Shown: piece by piece, positions 57,347 to 64,000 of the stretch
Layout: the number at the start of each line of letters is the position of its first letter
Position numbering within the stretch: position 1 is the stretch's first letter
Source: Pseudomonas sp. WJP1
GTDB lineage: Bacteria > Pseudomonadota > Gammaproteobacteria > Pseudomonadales > Pseudomonadaceae
Direction: 5' to 3'
Assembly: GCF_028471945.1 (NCBI RefSeq)
Contig: NZ_CP110128.1
Location: forward strand, 4,204,501 to 4,268,500
Length of the DNA stretch: 64,000 nucleotides
Program-made: the position numbers and the translations under genes
Notes under the pieces: generated by a model
Seen by the model: only the letters and a program-made list of their open reading frames with translations
What the model was told of the DNA's origin: nothing
Database searches by the model: none

Positions 57347-58117
57347 TCAAAGCTGCACATTCGAAACAGGTAAGTTCCGCCGAACGTAGTCGCTCAGATC
57401 ACCAACAAAACTTTGCTGTTTGGCTTGCACCATCAATGAGTACAGCAGGTTGAAACGCTGTTCCTGATCACCATCCAAATGATCAAACTCGCCGCCATTG
57501 AGCAGTTCTTGAGCGGCGCCGATGCTCATGATCCATGCGCATTGCTCATTGCTAAGACTTACAAAGGGACTGACTTTGACGCCGCTCTGGCCCCTCAAGC
57601 GAGTGCCTGGCAGCCATTGCAACTGGTTGTCGCGATCAAGCCAGCCAAAGAAGCAGGCGACGCGCAGGAACTCAGCGCGCTGTTCACTGGTGAGGATGGA
57701 ATTCATCAGCATGGGAAAGATTCGCGGATCGTAAAAACGCAACAAGCCAGCCCGCTCGCCCCACTGCATTTGAAGCAAAGCTTGTAACGCATGACTCAGT
57801 TCTTCAAACGGCAGGGACGAGACCAGTACCATCAGCCGAGCCTCGGACGCGCTGTGTTCGATCAGCTCTTCCAACCAGGCCCTGTGTTGCCAGATGGTCA
57901 GGTCCAGGCGCATCAACAGCGGTGCCTGGTCCAGCAGCTTTTCCTCCGGCATGCCCGTAAACAATGAGAACCATGGCGCCTTGGGGCTTAGCTGCTGCAG
58001 TCCGGGAACGGCGCATTTGCTCCACCCGGCCTGATCAAGCAAAAGATCAACTTCCTGTACTTCGACTCTGGCGCACACCTGCTCGATCTGCTCCAGCCAT
58101 TGGGTTGGCGTTTTCAT
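57347..58117 (-). CDS. DUF4123 T6SS effector adaptor (Tap/Tec type)
   Basis: A 256-aa soluble protein of the DUF4123 family, which helps load effectors on VgrG. Features are the early LLLDQAGW motif, P...LFTGMPEE, a middle MVLVSSLPFEELSHALQALLQMQW (typical for the family) and FYDPRIFPMLMNSIL. It starts 16 bp after vgrG. The next gene downstream (lipoprotein at 57291) is separated by about 55 bp. In T6SS islands such adaptors usually match the nearest effector, here the DUF2235 protein. Confidence 0.9.
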   Translation of the reverse strand: MKTPTQWLEQIEQVCARVEVQEVDLLLDQAGWSKCAVPGLQQLSPKAPWFSLFTGMPEEKLLDQAPLLMRLDLTIWQHRAWLEELIEHSASEARLMVLVSSLPFEELSHALQALLQMQWGERAGLLRFYDPRIFPMLMNSILTSEQRAEFLRVACFFGWLDRDNQLQWLPGTRLRGQSGVKVSPFVSLSNEQCAWIMSIGAAQELLNGGEFDHLDGDQEQRFNLLYSLMVQAKQQSFVGDLSDYVRRNLPVSNVQL

Positions 58118-58133
58118 CTTGGTCTTTCCTCCA

Positions 58134-60533
58134 TCAACCTTGGCGCGTCAGCAAACCAATGGCCTTTGCTTGAGCTTTTTTCAGGCACTCCTCGCACACC
58201 GACTTGGGCAACACCGCCAACGGAAAACGCTGGCCACCAGGCCCCTCCCAGATGTGTTGTCCCCTGGAGCGAATCTTGGCGTGACTGTCGAAAAGGATTC
58301 CGTCCTCCGGGTCGAGGTGAATCGCCGCATTGCCGCTGCCGATCGTGATGCCTTTTTCGGACAACAACTTCAGACGCCCCTGCACCGACTGCACCGTGAT
58401 ATCCCGCTGGGCGATCAGGTTCATCAGGTCGCCGTGGGATTCGATTTCCAGTGGGCCCTCGCCGGAGACCAGGTGCATGCCTTCGCGCTGGGCGAGCAGC
58501 GAGATGCCTTTTTTGGCGTGTGCCGACAGGCGCTGGTCGGCGGCAAGGTTGATGTCGTCCCGGCTTTGCAGGAACATCCCATCGCCACTGTTGAGCAGCA
58601 GACTGGCCGGCGTGACCGCGCCGATGCCGTCGGGGGCGCTCAAGAGGATGGCCGGGGCCGACAGGTCTTTGGCGTCCGCTTGTAGTTGCTGCAGACCGTC
58701 GATGGCGGGTGGTCGACTGTTATGGGCCTGGGCAATTTCCTGCCACTGGGCCATTTGCTGGCGGGCGCCTTCGATCTGGCTGGTGGCCGGCGCCATGGCG
58801 AGTACATCGTCGGCAGCCTTGATTTGTTCATCGGCGCTGATGAACAAACCTTTGCCCGCGCGCAACGCTCCCCAATCATCCGTGCGCAGTTCAAATCCTT
58901 CCCCACGCGGCTGCTTCCTGGCATCCACCAGATGCCTCAGGTTCAGCTGGCTCTTGCCGCCATATTCCGTGCTGAGCTTGACGTGCTCCTGCCCCCGCAG
59001 GTCTTCCATGCGCAGCTTGTTGTTCGCCGGAGTGCGCAGCACGTTGCGGGTGTAGTCGCGATTGCGCAGGGTCACGTGGTCCGGGTGTTCGCTGTCGTGC
59101 AGGGCGTGGGCGATGTAGGGGCGGTCGGGGTCGCCCTGTTCGAAGGCGATGGCCACTTCGGTGCCGCAGATTAGCGGCAGGTGCAGGCCGTGAGTGTCGC
59201 CGGCGTAGGCGCGTGCCTGGCGTAGCCACATGCTTTCCTCGCCGAGCTTCCAGGGGTCGCGGTCGAACAGGAAGTTGACCTTGTAGCGGCCTTGGAGATC
59301 GATTTCGGCGTATTTGTCGTGGGCTTCGCCGCTGGTGACCCGGGCCGGGACGGTGCCGGCGATTTGTGGTTTGGCCAGCAGTGGCGGGCGAAAGCACAGG
59401 GTTTCCGAATAGGGCATGGCTTCAAAGCGGCACTCGAAGCTGGCATCGCGGGCGGCACGGGTGCGCATGGCGATGATCGCGCAACGCGGGGTGAAGCCCT
59501 GCGGTGCTCCGCCGCCGGTGATGGTCAGCACCTGGCCCGGTGCCAGGGTGGCGCTGCTACTGATACCGCTCAGGTGGGTCTGGTCGTTGAGGTAGCGCTC
59601 GTGGCGCAAGCGTGCGTAGAAGTAGCCGCTTTCGCATTCCAGGTCTTCGTGCTGATCGTAGGCGCCACCGAGCACGCGGTAGGGCTCGGCGTAGTGGTAG
59701 GCCTCGCCGTAGGTGATTTTCGCACCGCGGGTCTGGTCGACATCGGCGTCGAGGTGGGCGCTGGCGTCCAGGGGCTGATAGGTGCGGATGTTGACGTTTT
59801 TTTCCACCACCTGGTGCCTGGTTTGCAGGCCCCACACGCCGTCCGCATCGCTGCTGCTGAGCCCGGCGGGCGAGAAGTTTGGCAACTCGACGTCGAACTG
59901 GTAGCCGCGCTGGCCGTCGCAGAATTCCACCACGTCGATGTGCAGGCGTTGGTCGCTGGTGAGGCGGTACCAGATGCCCACTTCAGCCAGCAGGCGGCTG
60001 ATGAAGGCCAAGTCGCTTTCGCCGTACTGCATCACCTGTTCGCGCCGGGGGTACTCTCGTGCCAGGCGGAACAGGAAGTCCTGGCCTCGGAAGTCGTGGC
60101 GGTTGCGCAGGATGCTTTCGACGATTTCCGGTACCGACTGTTGCTGGTAGATACGGTATTGCCGGCCGCGCTCGAGCAAGGCCAAACGCGGTTGCAGGGT
60201 CAGTTCGTAGCGGGCTTCGTCGACGGAGAAAGACAGGCGTTTTAACGCGGTGATCACGCCGTTCAGGGTGCGCAGCGCTTTGATTTCCGGGATGGGCAGG
60301 CCTTTGATGACCGGTGGTTGTTTGGCGGCGTACAGGCTGAAACTGGCGTCCTTGCCCAGCAGGTGTTCGGCCGCGAGATCCTGCTCGGTGCTGGTGAATT
60401 CCACGCGGTAGGTGAAGGGTTGGCTGAGGCGTTCTTCGCCGTGGAAAGCGAGGACGTCGAGGTGGGTCGCAAGATCGCGGACCCAGAGTTTATGATGGCT
60501 GTGGTTGAAGAAAATGGTTCGTGCGGTGTTCAT
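58134..60533 (-). CDS. vgrG: VgrG (TssI) spike protein with DUF2345 tail
   Basis: A 799-aa VgrG. The gp27-like part starts near 15 and has EERLSQPFTYRVEF and GVITALKRL; the gp5/OB part carries GRYKVNFLFDRD and RQARAYAGDTHGLHLPLICGTEVAIAFEQGDPDRPYI (split here by motif). The DUF2345 domain spans about 560-770 with a beta-helix. The C-terminus (VCEECLKKAQAKAIG) is short with no fused toxin. The gene opens the island and is presumably led by a promoter in 60534-60820. RBS-like GGGAGGT precedes ATG 60533. Confidence 0.95.
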   Translation of the reverse strand: MNTARTIFFNHSHHKLWVRDLATHLDVLAFHGEERLSQPFTYRVEFTSTEQDLAAEHLLGKDASFSLYAAKQPPVIKGLPIPEIKALRTLNGVITALKRLSFSVDEARYELTLQPRLALLERGRQYRIYQQQSVPEIVESILRNRHDFRGQDFLFRLAREYPRREQVMQYGESDLAFISRLLAEVGIWYRLTSDQRLHIDVVEFCDGQRGYQFDVELPNFSPAGLSSSDADGVWGLQTRHQVVEKNVNIRTYQPLDASAHLDADVDQTRGAKITYGEAYHYAEPYRVLGGAYDQHEDLECESGYFYARLRHERYLNDQTHLSGISSSATLAPGQVLTITGGGAPQGFTPRCAIIAMRTRAARDASFECRFEAMPYSETLCFRPPLLAKPQIAGTVPARVTSGEAHDKYAEIDLQGRYKVNFLFDRDPWKLGEESMWLRQARAYAGDTHGLHLPLICGTEVAIAFEQGDPDRPYIAHALHDSEHPDHVTLRNRDYTRNVLRTPANNKLRMEDLRGQEHVKLSTEYGGKSQLNLRHLVDARKQPRGEGFELRTDDWGALRAGKGLFISADEQIKAADDVLAMAPATSQIEGARQQMAQWQEIAQAHNSRPPAIDGLQQLQADAKDLSAPAILLSAPDGIGAVTPASLLLNSGDGMFLQSRDDINLAADQRLSAHAKKGISLLAQREGMHLVSGEGPLEIESHGDLMNLIAQRDITVQSVQGRLKLLSEKGITIGSGNAAIHLDPEDGILFDSHAKIRSRGQHIWEGPGGQRFPLAVLPKSVCEECLKKAQAKAIGLLTRQG

Positions 60534-60689
60534 GTACAGACCTCCCTGAAAGCAAACGGGGAGGCTTCATTTCCTTCCCTCGTTCACTCTGGGGAAGCTG
60601 ACACGCGCAGAAAATAAGACGTTTCCTTATTACGCGTAGGAAGCGTCTGGGTATTGGTGTAACTGGTATGTAGGAGTTTTCCTGCTCTT

Positions 60690-60793
60690 GGGGGGCAGGC
60701 CTCTATGCCGCCAACATGCCCGCGATAGCGGCGTAACGTTCAATGAGATATTGACTGTCAGGCCCTCATCGCGGGCAAGCCCGCTCCCACAGA
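60690..60793. repeat. REP-like elements upstream of vgrG
   Basis: In the 287-bp gap between vgrG and the GntR gene, ATGCCCGCGAT (about 60717-60727) and ATCGCGGGCAAGCCCGCTCCCAC (from 60767) form a loose inverted pair of REP cores around a 40-nt spacer. No other gene was seen in the gap. Confidence 0.6.
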
Positions 60794-60820
60794 TTGCATC
60801 TTCAGATTCAGACCGGATGG

Positions 60821-61510
60821 TTACACCTCAATCAGATGCTTGAGCGGGTTGTAGCTACTTTTCAAGGTCGCCGCCACATCAAGAATCGCCTTCTCGATTC
60901 CATTCAAGTGAATGCACGTCAGCTCGATCGCCGCGCTCTGGTTGCCCGCCTCGATGTACTCGATCAAGCGCAGGTGTTCGTCGTCGCGGCAGGCTTCGTG
61001 GCTGTCGTCATCCAGCGCGGCGGCGTACAGCGAGGCCCGGGAGATCAGTTTCTGGAACCAGTCGAGCAACACCGGGTTGTTCAGGCTGCGGGCCAACTTG
61101 ATGTGGAACTCGCCGAGCAGGTGGATCAAGCGTTCGTGGTCACCGTTGCGATGCGCCTCATCTTCAAGCAGCAAGTGATCGCGCAAATCCCGGGTCACCG
61201 CCGTATCGCGCCGACGACACAGTTCGCTGACGATGCCGATCTCGACCAGGCGCCGGGTTTCGAACAGCGAACGGATCTCTTCGTCGCTGGGCAGCGACAC
61301 CGACGCACCTTTATTGGGCTCGGTGGTGACCAGTCCATCGGCTTCCAATTGCTTGAGCGCGGCACGAACTGACGTGCGGCTGACATTGAAAAGTTCGGCC
61401 AACGAAGCCTCGCCCAGCTTCATGCCGGGACGCAGCGAGCGTTTGCTGATCGCCTCGTAAACCCCTTGGTAGACGCGGTCTACCGTGGTTTCCAGTTTCT
61501 TTTCCGCCAT
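60821..61510 (-). CDS. GntR-family (FadR/FCD subfamily) transcriptional regulator
   Basis: A 229-aa GntR regulator. The winged HTH spans about residues 10-75 (VYEAISKRSLRPGMKLGEASLAELFNVSRTSVRAALKQLEADGLV), and the all-helical FCD domain (about 85-215) has the metal-like pattern R..VEIGIVSEL, DHLLLEDEAH, GEFHIKLARSLNN and EHLRLIEYIEAG. It is divergent from an ABC importer, with operator-like sequence between them, so it probably regulates that importer. The effector is unknown. Confidence 0.93.
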   Translation of the reverse strand: MAEKKLETTVDRVYQGVYEAISKRSLRPGMKLGEASLAELFNVSRTSVRAALKQLEADGLVTTEPNKGASVSLPSDEEIRSLFETRRLVEIGIVSELCRRRDTAVTRDLRDHLLLEDEAHRNGDHERLIHLLGEFHIKLARSLNNPVLLDWFQKLISRASLYAAALDDDSHEACRDDEHLRLIEYIEAGNQSAAIELTCIHLNGIEKAILDVAATLKSSYNPLKHLIEV

Positions 61511-61605
61511 TCGAAGACTCCTTCAGTGCTGTGCAACCGGCCCCAGGCGAATGAACAGCCTTGAAAAAGGGGGTTGCATGAGCAGGTTAATCCGGGTATT
61601 TCTAA

Positions 61606-61630
61606 ATTGCATCCAGATTTTGCATACAAT
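61606..61630. promoter_or_regulatory. Candidate operator of the GntR regulator
   Basis: ATTGCATCCAGATTTTGCATACAAT holds an outer ATTG/CAAT inverted repeat and the core TTGCATACAA (61620-61629), one mismatch from the TTGTATACAA half-site palindrome bound by many FCD-type GntR proteins. It sits 21-45 bp before the ABC gene start. Assignment is by sequence form only. Confidence 0.4.
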
Positions 61631-61650
61631 AATTAGAGGAATGCACCATT

Positions 61651-62733
61651 ATGGGTCATCCAGTTGCAATTGAAGTGCGTAACGTCTCCAAGCGCTATTC
61701 CGACGATCCAGGACTGGCACCCGCCCTGGACAACGTCTCGGTCGACATCGCCGACAACGAGTTCTTCACCCTGCTCGGCCCCTCCGGCTGTGGCAAAACC
61801 ACCCTGCTGCGCACCATCGCCGGCTTCGAGCATGTCACCGACGGCGAGATTCGCCTGGCCGGTGAGCCGGTCAACGACCTGCCGCCGTTCAAGCGTCGGG
61901 TCAACACGGTGTTCCAGAGTTACGCGCTGTTTCCGCACATGAGTGTTGCGCAGAATATCGCCTTCGGGCTCGAGATGCAGGGTCTTGATCGCAAGCAAAT
62001 CGCGCAGCGGGTCGATGAGATGCTGGCGCTGGTGCAAATGCAACACCTTGCCAAGCGCAAGCCCGCCGAACTGTCCGGTGGCCAGCAGCAACGGGTGGCT
62101 CTGGCCCGGGCCCTGGCGCCCAAACCCAAAGTGCTGTTGCTGGATGAGCCGCTGTCGGCGCTGGACCTCAAGCTGCGCAAGGAAATGCAGGTCGAACTCA
62201 AGCGTGTGCAGAAAGAAGCCGGGATCACCTTCATTTTCGTCACCCACGACCAGGAGGAAGCCCTGACCCTGTCCGATCGCATCGCCGTGATGTCCGCCGG
62301 CAAGATTTTGCAGATCGGCACACCCAACGACATTTACGAACGCCCGCAGCATCAGTTCGTCGCCCAGTTCATCGGCGACATCAACTTCCTCCCCGGCCAC
62401 CTCAAGCGCGGCCAACAGAACGAACACCTGTTCGTGCCCAATGGCATGCCGGTGGAAATCCCCTGCCCGGCCCAAGGCATCGACGGCAAGGTGCAACTGG
62501 CCTTCCGCCCGGAACGTTCGCAACTGGTGGACCCGGCGCAACCCCATCACCTGCGCGGCGTGATCGAGGCCGTGCTGTATGTCGGCACCGCGACCTTGTA
62601 CCAGTGCCGCCTGAACAACGACATCAAGGTCATGCTGCGCGAGAACAACGAAGGCCTGAACCGCAGCCGCGGCGTCGGTGATCGCGTGGCGGTCAACCTG
62701 CCACCCCACGCCTGCCTGTTGATGGAGGCCTGA
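61651..62733 (+). CDS. Polyamine-type ABC transporter ATPase (PotA-like)
   Basis: A 360-aa ATPase of the PotA/spermidine-putrescine class. Walker A GPSGCGKTT (43-51), Q-loop FQSYALFPHMSV, signature LSGGQQQR (about 141-148) and Walker B LLLDEPLSALD (about 163-173), followed by the TOBE-type domain (from about 260). GAGGAATGCACC precedes ATG 61651. It is the first gene of the importer operon; the permease follows after 1 bp. Substrate could be polyamine, amino-acid derivative or other small amine. Confidence 0.93.
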   Translation: MGHPVAIEVRNVSKRYSDDPGLAPALDNVSVDIADNEFFTLLGPSGCGKTTLLRTIAGFEHVTDGEIRLAGEPVNDLPPFKRRVNTVFQSYALFPHMSVAQNIAFGLEMQGLDRKQIAQRVDEMLALVQMQHLAKRKPAELSGGQQQRVALARALAPKPKVLLLDEPLSALDLKLRKEMQVELKRVQKEAGITFIFVTHDQEEALTLSDRIAVMSAGKILQIGTPNDIYERPQHQFVAQFIGDINFLPGHLKRGQQNEHLFVPNGMPVEIPCPAQGIDGKVQLAFRPERSQLVDPAQPHHLRGVIEAVLYVGTATLYQCRLNNDIKVMLRENNEGLNRSRGVGDRVAVNLPPHACLLMEA

Positions 62734-62734
62734 G

Positions 62735-63652
62735 ATGAGCGTCAGCAGCACTTCCCCAGCCCTCAACCGCGCGCTGTTGCTCAGCCCGGTGGTTCTGACC
62801 CTGCTGGCCCTGATCGCCATTCCGCTGGGCATCATGGGCTACATCAGCCTGTTGCCGCGCAACGTCTATGGCGGCGTCGACTGGCAGGCCGACTGGCAAT
62901 TGCAAAGCTACGTGCAGCTGTTTTTCCAGGAAGGTTTCGACGGTGAGCTTGAGCTCAATTGGGTCTACGCGCAGGCGCTGTTGCGCTCGGTGTTCCAGGC
63001 CGGTGGCACCACGGTGTTGTGTTTCCTGTTCGGCTTTCCGGTGGCGCTGTGGATGTCGAGCCTGACACCACGCCGGCGCAACCTGATGGTGTTGCTGATC
63101 ACCATCCCGTTCTGGACCAACCTGCTGATCCGCAACTACGCCTGGTTGATCATCCTGCGCGAACAGGGTTGGGTCGCCCAGAGCCTCAACGCGCTGTTCC
63201 CCAGTGCCGGCGGCATCACCCTGCTCTACAACGACTTCGCGGTCAGCGTCGGGCTGGTCTACAGCTTCCTGCCGTTCATGATCCTGCCGATCTACTCGAC
63301 CCTGGAGAAACTCGACTGGCGCCTGGTAGAGGCGGCCTATGACCTGGGCGCCAATCGCTGGCACGCGCTCAAGCGGATCATCCTGCCGCTGTCGATGCCG
63401 GGGGTGATTGCCGGTTCCCTGCTGGTGTTCGTGCCGAGCCTGGGGGCCTTCATCACCCCGGCGATTCTTGGCGGCGGCAAGACCCTGATGATCGGCAACC
63501 TGATCCAGCAGCAGTTCGGCACCGCGCGCAACTGGCCACTGGGCAGTTCGCTGTCGTTCCTGTTGCTGGGGATTCTGCTGCTGTCGTTGGTGCTGTACGC
63601 CCTGTATAGCCGCAGCGCCGCCAAAACTCTTCGTCGGGGAGCCACCGCATGA
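62735..63652 (+). CDS. ABC permease, PotB-like
   Basis: A 305-aa inner-membrane permease of the binding-protein-dependent class, with six predicted membrane segments and the EAA loop EAAYDLGANRWHALKRIILPLSMPGV (interrupted by motif, about residues 203-228). The N-terminus SISTSP... leads to a first TM near 15-38. It lies 1 bp after the ATPase and overlaps the next permease by 4 bp (ATGA). Confidence 0.92.
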   Translation: MSVSSTSPALNRALLLSPVVLTLLALIAIPLGIMGYISLLPRNVYGGVDWQADWQLQSYVQLFFQEGFDGELELNWVYAQALLRSVFQAGGTTVLCFLFGFPVALWMSSLTPRRRNLMVLLITIPFWTNLLIRNYAWLIILREQGWVAQSLNALFPSAGGITLLYNDFAVSVGLVYSFLPFMILPIYSTLEKLDWRLVEAAYDLGANRWHALKRIILPLSMPGVIAGSLLVFVPSLGAFITPAILGGGKTLMIGNLIQQQFGTARNWPLGSSLSFLLLGILLLSLVLYALYSRSAAKTLRRGATA

Positions 63653-64000
63653 TCGCCCTGCACCTGAAAAAACTGCCGATGACCCGGGAAGTCAGCCTGC
63701 TGATCCTGGCCTACCTCTACTTGCCGATCTTCGTGTTGATCGCCTACAGCTTCAACGCCAACCGCTCGGCGACGGTGTGGACCGAGTTCTCGTTCGCCTG
63801 GTACGGGCGGATCCTGGCCAACCCGTCGATCCAGACCGCGGCGCTGAACTCGATCATCGTCGCCGGCATCGCCACGGTCTGTGCCACGGCCATTGCCCTG
63901 CTCGCGGCACTGGCGACCTACCGGCCGTTCTACGGGCAGAAGATGGTCGAAGGCGGGATCAACCTGCCGCTGATCCTGCCGGAGATCGTCACCGCCGTGG
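63649..64000 (+). CDS. ABC permease, PotC-like (partial, runs off right edge)
   Basis: 117 residues of a second permease are visible from ATG 63649. It has YLYLPIFVLIAYSFNANRS, TEFSFAWYG and LNSIIVAGIATVCATAIALLAALATYR, typical for PotC. It overlaps the PotB-like gene by 4 bp. The EAA loop and the rest lie beyond 64000. A substrate-binding protein gene may follow outside the window. Confidence 0.9.
   Translation, partial: MIALHLKKLPMTREVSLLILAYLYLPIFVLIAYSFNANRSATVWTEFSFAWYGRILANPSIQTAALNSIIVAGIATVCATAIALLAALATYRPFYGQKMVEGGINLPLILPEIVTAV

Overview
The window is chromosomal DNA of a fluorescent-group Pseudomonas (class Gammaproteobacteria). This is inferred from the high GC content, the Pseudomonas-type REP palindromes (core GGAGCGGGCTTGC), the aerobic CobN/CobW/CobM corrin genes with CbtAB, the cti-metH divergent pair, the siroheme reductase-DUF934 pair, the LRR/NEL mega-proteins and the type VI secretion (T6SS) genes. 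No tRNA, rRNA, CRISPR array, integrase or insertion sequence was seen.

Layout. 1-5.6 kb: cobalamin and cobalt genes in two divergent units, each headed by its own cobalamin riboswitch: cobW-cobN leftwards (cobN runs off the left edge) and cbtB-cbtA-cobE-cobM rightwards. 5.6-12.6 kb: nfuA, cti (cis/trans fatty-acid isomerase) and the B12-dependent methionine synthase metH. 12.6-26.5 kb: two paralogous giant proteins with dermonecrotic-toxin-like N-termini and leucine-rich repeats. One keeps a NEL ubiquitin-ligase domain with its Cys; the other stops before the catalytic Cys. They flank a DUF2970 gene, a 37-aa membrane peptide, cysI and a DUF934 gene. 26.6-35.7 kb: sohB, a histidine phosphatase, an SCP2 protein, a Tat-exported amidohydrolase, a LysR regulator, a fatty-acid-hydroxylase/SRPBCC fusion coupled to an SMP-30-like protein, a YdcH-like protein and a DUF4142 protein.

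35.9-41.3 kb: a tightly overlapping six-gene signalling operon (RsbR, RsbS, RsbT, an RsbW/RsbX-like fusion, a histidine kinase, and a receiver-PAS-kinase-receiver hybrid). It looks like a stressosome module whose output is two-component signalling rather than a sigma factor. 41.4-46.3 kb: a UvrA-like ATPase and a second hybrid kinase. 46.4-60.5 kb: a leftward T6SS island: VgrG, DUF4123 adaptor, YceK-like lipoprotein, duplicated DUF3304-type lipoprotein with a broken effector 5' end, intact DUF2235 lipase effector, PAAR, a two-TM protein, a TssM-like protein without Walker A, and TssF without TssG. 60.8-64 kb: a GntR/FCD regulator divergent from a polyamine-type ABC importer that runs off the right edge.

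The features most worth attention are the satellite T6SS island (degenerate TssM plus lone TssF, and the duplicated immunity/effector unit), the triplicated LRR module in the NEL protein with its decapitated paralogue, and the RsbRST-to-two-component operon.
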